A stretch of DNA of 64,000 bases from Glycomyces fuscus (GTDB lineage Bacteria > Actinomycetota > Actinomycetes > Streptosporangiales > Streptosporangiaceae): contig NYMS01000003.1 of assembly GCA_002529455.1 (NCBI GenBank), forward strand, positions 1 through 64,000, written 5' to 3'. Position 1 is the first letter of the stretch, and each line of letters begins with the position of its first letter. Position numbers and translations under genes: made by a program. Of the stretch, positions 36,111-45,279 are shown piece by piece. The notes beneath the pieces are model-generated. The model did not search any database. It saw nothing but the letters and a program-made list of their open reading frames with translations, and had not been told where the DNA came from.

Positions 36111-37145
36111 ATGCCCCGCGTTTCAAGGCTGGCCGCGCTCTCCACCGCCGCGCTGCTCACCGCCGCGCTCGCCGCCTGCTCCTCGTCCTCCGCCGACTCC
36201 TCCGGCGGGGAGGAGGACGGCTCCGGGGACTGGACCCCCGTCACCATCGAGCACGCGCTCGGCACGACGACCATCGAGTCCAAGCCCGAGCGGGTCGCGA
36301 CGGTGAACTGGGCCAACCACGAGGTCCCGCTGGCCCTGGGGGTCGTGCCGGTCGGTATGGCCGCCGCCAACTTCGGCGACGACAACGGCGACGGCGTGCT
36401 GCCCTGGGTCGAGGAGAAGCTCGACGAGCTGGGCGCGCAGACCCCGGTGCTGTTCGAGGAGACGGACGGCATCGACTTCGAGGCCGTGGCGGACACCCGG
36501 CCCGACGTGATCCTCGCCGCCTACTCCGGGCTGACCCAGGAGGACTACGACACGCTGAGCGAGATCGCCCCCGTCGTCGCCTACCCCGAGACCGCCTGGG
36601 GGACGCCGTGGCGGGAGATGATCGAGCTGAACAGCCAGGCCCTGGGCATGGCGGAGGAGGGCGCGGAGCTCATCGCCGGACTCGAGCAGGAGATCGAGGA
36701 CTCGGCCGCGGAGTACCCGCAGTTCGAGGACAGTTCCGCGATGTTCCTGACCCACGTGGACACCACGGACCTGAGCGAGGTCAGCTTCTACACCACGCAC
36801 GACACCCGTGCCATGTTCTTCGAGGACCTCGGTCTGCAGACCCCGGAGAGCATCGCGACCGCCTCGGCCGGGACCGACCAGTTCTCCCTGAGCCAGAGCG
36901 CGGAGCAGGCGGACGCGTTCAACGACGTCGACATCATCGTCACCTACGGCGGTGACGAGCTCGTGGAGACCCTGGAGGGCGACCCGCTGCTGTCGCAGAT
37001 GCCCGCGGTGGAGAACGGCTCCGTCGTCAGCCTCCCCGGCGACAGCCCGCTCGGCACCGCCGCGAACCCGACTCCGCTGTCGATCTCGTGGGTCCTGGAC
37101 GACTACCTGTCGCTCCTCGCCGAAGCAGCCGACGAGGCGCAGTGA
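36111..37145 (+). CDS. Iron-siderophore ABC transporter, binding lipoprotein
   Basis: 344 aa. Signal peptide with lipobox LAAC (LTAALAAC), a Ser/Gly/acidic linker, then a class III (FepB/FhuD-like) binding fold: TVTIEHALGTTTIESKPERVATV, DFEAVADTRPDVILAAYSG and DIIVTYGGDEL. The bound siderophore cannot be named. ATG 36111 after GGGAAGGAA. Coupled to the first permease by a 4-bp overlap. Confidence 0.92.
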   Translation: MPRVSRLAALSTAALLTAALAACSSSSADSSGGEEDGSGDWTPVTIEHALGTTTIESKPERVATVNWANHEVPLALGVVPVGMAAANFGDDNGDGVLPWVEEKLDELGAQTPVLFEETDGIDFEAVADTRPDVILAAYSGLTQEDYDTLSEIAPVVAYPETAWGTPWREMIELNSQALGMAEEGAELIAGLEQEIEDSAAEYPQFEDSSAMFLTHVDTTDLSEVSFYTTHDTRAMFFEDLGLQTPESIATASAGTDQFSLSQSAEQADAFNDVDIIVTYGGDELVETLEGDPLLSQMPAVENGSVVSLPGDSPLGTAANPTPLSISWVLDDYLSLLAEAADEAQ

Positions 37146-38185
37146 CGACGGACCTCTCCCCCGCCGTCTCGGGCGCCGCCGCCGTGCGGCGCCCGAGGCG
37201 CGGCAAGTCCCTGTGGCTGCTGGCCGTGCTGGGCGTGCTGGTCGCGCTCATGTTCGCCTCGGTCGTCGTCGGCTCCCGCGACGTGCCCTGGTCGGCCGTC
37301 GTGGCGGCGTTCGGCGGCGCGGCCGAGAACTTCGACCAGGCCGCGGTCGCCAAGCGGATCCCCCGGACGCTGCTGGCCGTGCTCGCCGGTGCCGCCCTGG
37401 GCGTGGCGGGGGCGGTCATGCAGGGCGTGACCCGCAACCCGCTGGCCGACCCGGGCATCCTGGGCGTGAACATGGGCGCCTCGCTCGCCGTCGTCACGGG
37501 CATCGCCTACTTCGGTCTGGCGACCGCGACCGGTTTCATCTGGACGGCGGTCATCGGCGCGGGCCTGACCATGCTGTTCGTCTACGCGATCGGCTCCCTG
37601 GGGCGGGGCGGGGCGACACCGCTCAAGCTCGCCCTCGCCGGGGCGGCGACCTCCGCCGCCCTGGCCTCCTTCATCAGGGCCGTCGTGCTCCCACGCGGCG
37701 ACATCGCCGAGGGGGCCCAGTCCTGGCAGATCGGCGGCGTGGGCGGCGGGACGTTCGACAGCGTCTCGCAGGTGCTGCCCTTCCTGCTGGCCGGGCTCGC
37801 CGTGTGCCTGCTGTCGGCGCGTGCGCTCAACCTCCTCGCTCTGGGCGACGAGCTCGCCGCGGGGCTGGGAGAGCGCGTCGCCCTGGTGCGGGGCGTGGCC
37901 TTCCTCGGCGCGGTCGTGCTGTGCGGCGCGACCACCGCCGTCACCGGGCCGATCAGCTTCGTCGGCCTCCTCGTCCCGCACGTGTGCCGTCTGCTCGTGG
38001 GCGTCGACCACCGGTGGCTGATCCCGTTCTCGGCGCTCGGCGGCGCCGCCCTGCTGACCGCGGGGGACGTGGTCGGCCGCGTCGTGGCGCGCCCCGGGGA
38101 GATCGACGTGGGGATCGTGACCGCGCTGATCGGAGCCCCGTTCTTCATCTACATCGTCCGCCGTCAGAAGGTTCGTGCCCTGTGA
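37142..38185 (+). CDS. Iron-siderophore ABC transporter, permease 1
   Basis: 347 aa FecCD-type permease, about nine to ten membrane segments: RIPRTLLAVLAGAALGVAGAVMQGVTRNPLADPGILGV is the hallmark N-terminal region (cited by its key runs RTLLAVLAGAALGVAG and TRNPLADPGILG). GPISFVGLLVPHVCRLLVG is the coupling-helix region. GTG 37142 overlaps the upstream stop. Confidence 0.93.
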   Translation: MTTDLSPAVSGAAAVRRPRRGKSLWLLAVLGVLVALMFASVVVGSRDVPWSAVVAAFGGAAENFDQAAVAKRIPRTLLAVLAGAALGVAGAVMQGVTRNPLADPGILGVNMGASLAVVTGIAYFGLATATGFIWTAVIGAGLTMLFVYAIGSLGRGGATPLKLALAGAATSAALASFIRAVVLPRGDIAEGAQSWQIGGVGGGTFDSVSQVLPFLLAGLAVCLLSARALNLLALGDELAAGLGERVALVRGVAFLGAVVLCGATTAVTGPISFVGLLVPHVCRLLVGVDHRWLIPFSALGGAALLTAGDVVGRVVARPGEIDVGIVTALIGAPFFIYIVRRQKVRAL

Positions 38186-39216
38186 GCGCCTCCACCGTCG
38201 AGACCGTCACCCGCGGCCGGGTGCGCCGCGCGTACCGGCGGCGCGCCGTGATCGCGGTCCTCGCCGCCTCGATCGTCCTCGTGTTCGTCCTGACCCTGAT
38301 GGTCGGACAGACCTTCTACCCGTTCGGCGACGTCGTGCGGGTGGTGCTGGGGCAGGACGTGCCGGGCGCCTCGTTCACCGTGGGACGGCTCCGGCTGCCG
38401 CGGGCCGTGCTCGCGGTGGCGGCGGGCCTGTGCTTCGGGTTCTCGGGGGTCACGTTCCAGACCATGCTGCGCAACCCCCTGGCCAGCCCGGACATCATCG
38501 GCATCAGCGCGGGGGCCAGTGCGGCGGCGGTCTTCGCGATCGTGGTGCTCTCGCTCGACGGGGCCGGGGTGTCGGTCTTCGCGATCGTCGTCGGCCTGCT
38601 GGTGGCCCTGGCCGTGTACGCGCTGTCCTTCAAGGACGGGGTGGCCGGGACGCGCCTCATCCTGATCGGCATCGGCATCGCGGCCATGCTCACCAGCGTC
38701 ACCGACTACATCCTCGACCAGGCGGCCCAGTGGGACCTGCAGGAGGCGCTGCGGTGGCTGACCGGCAGCCTCAACGGCGCCTCCTGGGACCAGGCCGTCC
38801 CGGTCCTGGTCGCGCTGGCCGTGCTCTCCCCGGTGCTCCTGCACCAGTCGGGCAACCTCTCCGCGCTCCAGCTGGGCGACGACACCGCCTCGGCCCTGGG
38901 CGTGCGCGTCGACCGCACCCGGCTCGTCGCGATCGTCGGCGCGGTGGGGCTCATCGCCTTCGCGACCGCGGCGACGGGGCCGATCGCCTTCGTCGCCTTC
39001 CTGTCGGGGCCGATCGCGGCACGCCTGGTCGGGCCGAACGGCTCCCTGCTCGTACCCGCCGCGCTGGTCGGCGCGCTGCTGGTCCTGACCGCCGACCTGT
39101 GCGCGCAGTTCGCCTTCGGCACCCGTTACCCGGTCGGGGTCGTCACCGGCGTGCTCGGCGCCCCCTACCTCGTCTACCTGATCGTCCGCACCAACCGCGT
39201 GGGAGGCTCCCTGTGA
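38182..39216 (+). CDS. Iron-siderophore ABC transporter, permease 2
   Basis: 344 aa FecCD permease, partner of the previous one: RLPRAVLAVAAGLCFGFSG, RNPLASPDIIGISAGASAAA, GPIAFVAFLSGPIAARLVG. GTG 38182 overlaps the stop of permease 1 by 4 bp. Confidence 0.93.
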   Translation: MSASTVETVTRGRVRRAYRRRAVIAVLAASIVLVFVLTLMVGQTFYPFGDVVRVVLGQDVPGASFTVGRLRLPRAVLAVAAGLCFGFSGVTFQTMLRNPLASPDIIGISAGASAAAVFAIVVLSLDGAGVSVFAIVVGLLVALAVYALSFKDGVAGTRLILIGIGIAAMLTSVTDYILDQAAQWDLQEALRWLTGSLNGASWDQAVPVLVALAVLSPVLLHQSGNLSALQLGDDTASALGVRVDRTRLVAIVGAVGLIAFATAATGPIAFVAFLSGPIAARLVGPNGSLLVPAALVGALLVLTADLCAQFAFGTRYPVGVVTGVLGAPYLVYLIVRTNRVGGSL

Positions 39217-40046
39217 CCACGGCCCATTCGCTGCTCGTCGAGGACCTGACGCTCGGCTACAAGGACCGCGTCGTCATCGAGTCCCTCGACCTGGCCATCC
39301 CGCCGGGGCGCATCACCGCGATCGTGGGCGCCAACGCCTGCGGCAAGTCCACCCTGCTGCGCTCGATGTCGCGGCTCCTCGCGCCCCGGGGCGGGCACGT
39401 GCTCCTGGACGGCAAGGAGGTGCACCGCCTCCCGTCGAAGGAGCTCGCGCGGACGCTCGGGCTGCTGCCGCAGTCGCCGATCGCCCCGGAGGGCATCACC
39501 GTGAGCGACCTCGTCGGGCGGGGCCGCCACCCCCACCAGAGGATGCTCGCGCGGTGGAGCAGGGAGGACGACGAGGCCGTGGCCGAGGCCCTGGAGGCGA
39601 CGGGGACGGTCGACCTCGCCGACAGGCCCGTCGACGAGCTCTCCGGCGGGCAGCGCCAGCGCGTCTGGATCGCGATGGCCCTGGCCCAGCGCACGGACCT
39701 GCTCCTGCTGGACGAGCCGACCACGTTCCTCGACGTCAGCCACCAGGTCGAGGTCCTGGACCTGCTCACCGACCTCAACCGCTCGCTGGGGACGACGATC
39801 GTGCTGGTCCTGCACGACCTCAACCTCGCCGCGCGCTACGCCGACCACCTCATCGCGCTCGCGTCCGGTCGGCTGCACGCCGCGGGCACGCCCGACCGGG
39901 TGCTCACCCCCGAGACGGTGCACGCCGTGTTCGGCCTGCGCAGCGAGGTGATCACCGACCCCACGTCGGGGAGGCCCCTCATGCTGCCCCTGGGCAGGCA
40001 CCACAGCACGAGGGAGGAGCGCGGGGAGGAACAGCCGGCGGGGTGA
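39213..40046 (+). CDS. Iron-siderophore ABC transporter, ATPase
   Basis: 277 aa FepC/FecE-type ATPase. Walker A VGANACGKSTLL (Ala-Cys where many relatives have Gly-Ala or Asn-Gly), Q-loop LLPQSPIAPEGI, signature LSGGQRQRVWIAMALAQ, Walker B LLLLDEPTTFLD and switch His VLHDLNLAARYAD. GTG 39213 overlaps the permease 2 stop. Last gene of the iron operon. Confidence 0.94.
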   Translation: MTTAHSLLVEDLTLGYKDRVVIESLDLAIPPGRITAIVGANACGKSTLLRSMSRLLAPRGGHVLLDGKEVHRLPSKELARTLGLLPQSPIAPEGITVSDLVGRGRHPHQRMLARWSREDDEAVAEALEATGTVDLADRPVDELSGGQRQRVWIAMALAQRTDLLLLDEPTTFLDVSHQVEVLDLLTDLNRSLGTTIVLVLHDLNLAARYADHLIALASGRLHAAGTPDRVLTPETVHAVFGLRSEVITDPTSGRPLMLPLGRHHSTREERGEEQPAG

Positions 40047-40767
40047 GGGCCCCTCCGCCGGGCGGGTGGGCGCGGCTCCCGCGTCGCGCGGGCGCGGGGG
40101 CGTACCGGTGGAGGCCGGTGTCGGGACCGGTGAGGAGATCCACCGGCGCCTCCGCGTGCCGCCACCCGCACACCCCGGATCACATGACCAATCCGGAGAG
40201 TGACTCCGGGCGCGATCGGGGCCCGGGAAAGCGCCCACCGAAGCCACCTGCGGGCCAGACTCTATTGGATGACCGGACTCCACCTATTGCGACCTGCACC
40301 GACAACTTCTGCTTGACGATCGACATAAGCCCGGCGTACGGTTCGAGGCAAGCAGGTGAGGCAGATCACAAGGCCGGGCACTGTGGCGTCTGCGGCCCGC
40401 AGGCATGGCCTTTCCCGTTTACGAAGAGCTGCACCGCCCGCACCGAGTGAAGTCCGGTGGCGACGACCCGCCGGGCCTCCCCCTCCGAGACGTGGACGGG
40501 CGTTGACGAGCCGGACGGCTCCGATCCCCGGCCACCGCGTCGTCCGCCTCCGGCAGGGCCAGCGAGGAAAGGAGCCGGTATGGGCTGAGACCGATGAGGC
40601 GGCACCCCCGCTTCCCGCACCTGATAGCAGGAACTCCCCGTCGGCCCACCGGTCACAGCCACACGGCCCCTCGCCGGGCCGCACGACCACCGGGCCTCCC
40701 CTGCCGTCGGCGCCGGCACGCCGCACGGACTCATCGATTCGCTCCCACCCCCCAGGTGAGGTTCCGT
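40047..40767. other. 720-bp gap between the iron operon and the ThuA gene
   Basis: Holds a small hairpin CCGGAG-agtga-CTCCGG (40193-40209), possibly a terminator, and the best promoter of the region: TTGACG (40313-40318), 18-bp spacer, TACGGT (40337-40342). That would give the ThuA gene a leader of roughly 420 nt. I see no known riboswitch core and no convincing small gene in it. Confidence 0.45.
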
Positions 40768-43700
40768 ATGAAGAAGAGACCCCTGCCGACCCTGGGCGCG
40801 CTGGTGTCGGGTGTCGCCATGGCGCTCACCCTGACCGCACCGGTCGCCCACGCCGACGAGACCGGCGAGGACGCGTTCAACACGCTGATCTTCTCCAAGA
40901 CCACCGGTTTCCGGCACGACTCGATCCCCCACGGCGTCGCGCTCATCGAGGCGCTCGGCGAGGAACACGGCTTCCAGACCGCGCACACCGAGGACTCCTC
41001 GGTGTTCAACGACGAGGACCTGGCCGCCTACGACGCGGTGATCTGGCTGTCCACCACCGGCGACGTGCTCAACGAGGACGAACAGGGCGCCTTCGAGCGC
41101 TACGTCCAGGGCGGCGGCGGCTTCGTCGGCGTGCACTCCGCCTCCGACACCCACTACGACTGGGAGTGGTACGGCGACCTCGTCGGCGGCTACTTCTCCA
41201 GCCACCCGCCCGGCACACAGGACGCCCGGGTGGTGGTCAACGACAGGGTCCACCCCTCCACCGAGCACCTGCCGGCCAGCTGGGAACGCCGCGACGAGTG
41301 GTACGACTTCGACCTGTCCCCCCGCGGTGAGGTGCACGTCCTGGCCGGGCTCGACGAGGACTCCTACGCCGACCAGGTCGATCCCGGGGGCCAGATGGGG
41401 TGGGACCACCCCATCGCCTGGTGTCAGGCCTACGACGGCGGCCGGTCCTGGTACACCGGCGGCGGCCACACCGCCGGGTCCTACTCCGAACCGGAGTTCA
41501 CCCGGCACCTGCTCGGCGGACTGCGGTGGGCGGCCGGAACCGCCGAGGGCGACTGCGGCGCCACGCGGTGGGACAACTTCGAGAAGGTCACCCTCGCGCA
41601 GGGCGAGGACGCCGTGGGCGAACCCATGGGCCTGGCGGTCCTGCCCGACGGACGCGTGATGCACATCACCCGCGGCGGCGAGGTGCGGCTGTGGTCCCCG
41701 GACACCCACACCACCGAGCTGATCGCCCGGGTCCCGGTGTACAACCACGACGAGGACGGGCTCCAGGGCATCGCCCTGGATCCGGACTTCGAGGAGAACG
41801 GGTGGGTGTACCTGTACTACGCGCCCGTGATCGAGGGCGTCCCACCGGGTGAGGCGCCCGCGGACGGCTCCCCGGAGGACTTCGAGCCCTACGAGGGCCA
41901 CAACAACCTCTCCCGCTTCCAGTTCACGGACGGGGACTCCCCCGCCCTGGACCTGGACAGCGAGAAGGTCCTGCTGGAGGTCGGGACCGACCGGGGCATG
42001 TGCTGCCACGTCGGCGGCCACATCGACTTCGACGCCGAGGGCAACCTCTACCTGGCCACGGGCGACGACACCAGCGCGTTCGGGTCGGACGGCTACACGC
42101 CCATCGACGAGCGCGGGTCGCGCAACCCCGCCTTCGACGCCCAGCGCAGCTCGGCCAACACCAACGACCTGCGCGGCAAGCTCTTGCGGATCACGCCCAC
42201 CGACGACGGCGGCTACGAGATCCCCGAGGGCAACCTCTTCCCGCCGCAGGAGTACAGCGGCGAGCGGACCCGGCCCGAGATCTACGCCATGGGCCTGCGC
42301 AACCCGTTCCGGTTCACGGTGGACAAGGAGGACGGCACCGTCTACCTGGGCGACTACGGGCCCGACGCCAACGAGCCCGACCCCGAACGGGGACCGCAGA
42401 ACACGGTCTCCTGGCACGCCATCACCGAGCCCGCCAACATCGGCTGGCCCTACTGCATCGGCGACAACAGCGCGTTCGTCGACTACGACTTCGAGGCCGG
42501 GGCCTCCGGAGAAGCGTTCGACTGCGCCGCGCCGGTGAACGACTCCCCGCGCAACACCGGCCTGGAGGAACTGCCCCCCGTCACCCCCGCCTCGATCTGG
42601 TACAGCTACGAGGAGTCGGAGGAGTTCCCGCAGCTGGGCACGGGCGGCGGCGCCCCGATGGGCGGCCCGGCCTACCGGTTCGACCCCGAACTGGAGTCGG
42701 ACACCAAGTGGCCCGAGTACTACGACGGCATCCCGCTGTTCTACGAGTGGGACCGCGACTGGATCAAGCAGGTGCACCTGGGCGACGACGGCGAGGTCCT
42801 GGACATCACCGAGACCGTCCCGAACATCGGCCTGGCCAACCCCATGGACATGGAGTTCGGCCCGGACGGCTCCCTGTACGTGCTGGAGTACGGGTCCGGC
42901 TACTTCGGCGGGGCCGACGACTCGGCGCTGTCGCGCATCGACTACACCGGCGGCGGGACCACCCCGGTCGCCGACATCAGCGCCTCCACGACCTCGGGAC
43001 CGGCCCCGCTGGAGGTGGAGTTCTCCGCGGAGGGCTCCCACCACCCCGGCGGCCTGCCCGTGGAGTACGCGTGGTCGTTCGGCGACGGCCAGACCTCGAC
43101 CGAGGTCTCGCCCACCCACACCTTCGAGGAGGCGGGCCAGTACACGGTCGTGCTGACCGTCACCGACTCCGAGGGGCGCACGGGGACGGCCACCACGACG
43201 GTCACCGCGGGCAACACCGCACCCGAGGTCTCCTTCCGGACCCCGCGGGACGGCCAGTTCTTCCACTGGGGCGACGAGATCCCCTTCACCGTGGACGTGG
43301 CGGACGCCGAGGACGGCTCCGTGGGCGAGGGCATCGACTGCGGCGACGTCGCGGTCACGGCCTCGCTCGGCCACGACCGGCACGCCCACCCCTGGACCCA
43401 GTACGACAGCTGCGAGGACGTCAGCCTCACCGAGGTCGACGGAGGCCACGGGCACGACATGAACATCTTCTGGGTGCTGGAGGCCGAGTACACCGACTCC
43501 GGCGGGGACGGGGCGCCCGGCCTCACCGGAAGCGACGGGGTCACCCTCAAGCCCGCCCGGACACAGGCCCAGTACTTCACCGACAGCGAGGGGGTCCGGA
43601 CCGAACCCACCACGGACGCCGAGGGCGGCCTGGTCAACGTCAGCCACATCGGCCACGGCGACTGGACGTCCTACGACACGACCAACCTGGCCGGGGTCGA

Positions 43701-45102
43701 GCGGATGGAGTTCCGGGTCGCCTCCGCCGGGGCGGGCGGAACGATCGAGGCGCGTATGAACGCTCCCGACGGCGAGCTGCTCGGCAGCGTCGGCGTGCCC
43801 TCCACCGGCGGTTGGCAGGAGTGGACCGACGTGACCATGGACGTCACCGACCCCGGCGAGACCTTCACGCTGTACCTGGTCTTCGACGGTGAGGGCCCCT
43901 CCGTCGAGGACGGCCTGTTCAACGTCAACTACTTCGAGGCGGTCCTGGACGGCCACGGGGAGCACGGTCCCGCGACCGAGCTGACCAGCCCGCGGGACGG
44001 CGCGGTCTTCGAGGAGGGCGAGGACGTCCCCCTCTCCGCCGAGGTCACCGACCACGCCGAGGCCGGTGTGGAGAAGGTGGACTTCCTCGTGGACGGCGAG
44101 GTCGTCGCCACGGTGACCGAGGGCCCGTACACGGCTACCTGGCAGGGGGCCGCCGCGGGCGAGTACGAGGTCAGCGCCGTGGCCACGGACGGCGACGGCG
44201 GCACCGGGGCCTCCGCGAGCGCCACCATCACGGTCGAGGCGGGCGGCACCGAGCCGCCGGAGTGCGCCCCGCCCGAGGCCGAGGACGGCTACACCCCCCT
44301 GTGGGACGGCACGTCACTCGACGGATGGGCCATGGCGGGCCCGGGCGGCTTCGGCGTCGTCGACGGCGGCGAGGGCTGCGCCCTGGAGACCCAGGGCGGC
44401 ATGGGGTTGCTCTGGCACGAGACGGAGATGGAGTCCTACCGGCTGAAGCTGGACTTCCTCGCTTCGGAGGAGTCGGACAACTCCGGTGTCTTCGTCGGCT
44501 TCCCCGACCCCGGGGACGACCCCTGGGTCGCCGTCGAGGAGGGTTACGAGGTCCAGATCGACGGCTACGGGGCGCCCGACGGCGACCCGATCCACCGGAC
44601 CGGCGCCGTCTACGGCTTCCAGGCGGCCGACTCCCACCCCGCGCGGGTCGGCGAGTGGAACGAGATGGAGATCGAGGTGGCCGACCCGGTGATCCGCGTG
44701 TGGATCAACGGGGAGCTGGTGAACGAGTTCGAGAGCACCGATCCGGCACGCGACCTGGCCTCGGGCCACATCGGGTTGCAGAACCACGGCGACGCCGACC
44801 GGGTGCTCTTCCGCGACGTCCGGGTCCAGGAGCTGGACGCGGTCGAACCGGTCACGTTCGCCGAGGTCCAGGAGCGCGTCGACGCCCTGGAGGCCGACGG
44901 CGCGCTGACCGTGTCCGAGGCGCGTCGGCTGACCCCGCAGCTGGAACTGGCCGAACACCACCTGGACGTCGGCCGTACCGGGCAGGCCACACGCGCCCTG
45001 GACCGGTTCGTCGAGGTGGCCGAGGCGGTCGCCGACGAGGCCGCCAGGGAGGAGCTGCTGGAGCTGGCCGACAGGCTGCGTCCGCTCATCGACGACGAGT
45101 GA
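40768..45102 (+). CDS. Giant secreted ThuA / PQQ-type sugar dehydrogenase / PKD / DUF1080 protein
   Basis: 1444 aa, exported: MKKRPLPTLGALVSGVAMAL... with a cleavage site after AHA (about residue 30). Order of domains: ThuA-like (about 36-257), soluble quinoprotein glucose/sorbosone dehydrogenase-type propeller (about 270-730; GEPMGLAVLPDGRVMHI, GLQGIALDPDF, MGLRNPFRFTVD), PKD (about 731-814; YAWSFGDGQTS), a linker region, CBM6-like module (about 945-1050), Ig-like domain (about 1068-1160), DUF1080/3-keto-disaccharide-hydrolase-like lectin fold (about 1172-1357; PLWDGTSLDGW, SDNSGVFVGF) and a helical C-terminal domain, perhaps FIMAH. It suggests oxidative attack on extracellular glycosides. 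ATG 40768 chosen for its signal peptide. Confidence 0.88.
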   Translation: MKKRPLPTLGALVSGVAMALTLTAPVAHADETGEDAFNTLIFSKTTGFRHDSIPHGVALIEALGEEHGFQTAHTEDSSVFNDEDLAAYDAVIWLSTTGDVLNEDEQGAFERYVQGGGGFVGVHSASDTHYDWEWYGDLVGGYFSSHPPGTQDARVVVNDRVHPSTEHLPASWERRDEWYDFDLSPRGEVHVLAGLDEDSYADQVDPGGQMGWDHPIAWCQAYDGGRSWYTGGGHTAGSYSEPEFTRHLLGGLRWAAGTAEGDCGATRWDNFEKVTLAQGEDAVGEPMGLAVLPDGRVMHITRGGEVRLWSPDTHTTELIARVPVYNHDEDGLQGIALDPDFEENGWVYLYYAPVIEGVPPGEAPADGSPEDFEPYEGHNNLSRFQFTDGDSPALDLDSEKVLLEVGTDRGMCCHVGGHIDFDAEGNLYLATGDDTSAFGSDGYTPIDERGSRNPAFDAQRSSANTNDLRGKLLRITPTDDGGYEIPEGNLFPPQEYSGERTRPEIYAMGLRNPFRFTVDKEDGTVYLGDYGPDANEPDPERGPQNTVSWHAITEPANIGWPYCIGDNSAFVDYDFEAGASGEAFDCAAPVNDSPRNTGLEELPPVTPASIWYSYEESEEFPQLGTGGGAPMGGPAYRFDPELESDTKWPEYYDGIPLFYEWDRDWIKQVHLGDDGEVLDITETVPNIGLANPMDMEFGPDGSLYVLEYGSGYFGGADDSALSRIDYTGGGTTPVADISASTTSGPAPLEVEFSAEGSHHPGGLPVEYAWSFGDGQTSTEVSPTHTFEEAGQYTVVLTVTDSEGRTGTATTTVTAGNTAPEVSFRTPRDGQFFHWGDEIPFTVDVADAEDGSVGEGIDCGDVAVTASLGHDRHAHPWTQYDSCEDVSLTEVDGGHGHDMNIFWVLEAEYTDSGGDGAPGLTGSDGVTLKPARTQAQYFTDSEGVRTEPTTDAEGGLVNVSHIGHGDWTSYDTTNLAGVERMEFRVASAGAGGTIEARMNAPDGELLGSVGVPSTGGWQEWTDVTMDVTDPGETFTLYLVFDGEGPSVEDGLFNVNYFEAVLDGHGEHGPATELTSPRDGAVFEEGEDVPLSAEVTDHAEAGVEKVDFLVDGEVVATVTEGPYTATWQGAAAGEYEVSAVATDGDGGTGASASATITVEAGGTEPPECAPPEAEDGYTPLWDGTSLDGWAMAGPGGFGVVDGGEGCALETQGGMGLLWHETEMESYRLKLDFLASEESDNSGVFVGFPDPGDDPWVAVEEGYEVQIDGYGAPDGDPIHRTGAVYGFQAADSHPARVGEWNEMEIEVADPVIRVWINGELVNEFESTDPARDLASGHIGLQNHGDADRVLFRDVRVQELDAVEPVTFAEVQERVDALEADGALTVSEARRLTPQLELAEHHLDVGRTGQATRALDRFVEVAEAVADEAAREELLELADRLRPLIDDE

Positions 45103-45112
45103 CGGGACGCCT

Positions 45113-45153
45113 CCGGCGGACACCCGACCCCTGGTGGGGGCGGCGTCCGCCGG
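45113..45153 (+). terminator. First hairpin after the ThuA gene
   Basis: CCGGCGGAC (45113-45121) and GTCCGCCGG (45145-45153) form a perfect 9-bp stem, with a smaller CCCC/GGGG pairing inside the loop. Confidence 0.6.
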
Positions 45154-45168
45154 GGGTCCCGTGACCAC

Positions 45169-45196
45169 GGCGGGGCCGGTTCCGGCCGGCCCCGCC
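45169..45196 (+). terminator. Second hairpin after the ThuA gene
   Basis: GGCGGGGCCGG-ttccgg-CCGGCCCCGCC, perfect 11-bp stem, 16 bp after the first hairpin and 84 bp before the next start. Tandem terminators here would separate the ThuA gene from the ebo-like run. Confidence 0.6.
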
Positions 45197-45279
45197 GCCC
45201 CCCGCGGTGGCGCCCCGCCGGAAACAAGCGCGGCACCGCGGCGTCCGGCCCCCAGGTACGACGAGAAGAAGGTGTCACG

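Noticed and set aside
40594..40767. Upstream in-frame start of the ThuA protein
   Set aside because: The extra 58 residues are Arg-rich and would bury the obvious signal peptide that begins at 40768.
40260..40767. Riboswitch in the ThuA leader (cobalamin, c-di-AMP or similar)
   Set aside because: I could not find the conserved cores of these classes by reading; left as an unexplained leader.
40366..44055. Antisense open frame of over 1200 codons opposite the ThuA gene
   Set aside because: Valine/glycine-rich mirror of the real gene; the sense strand has a signal peptide and seven recognisable domains.
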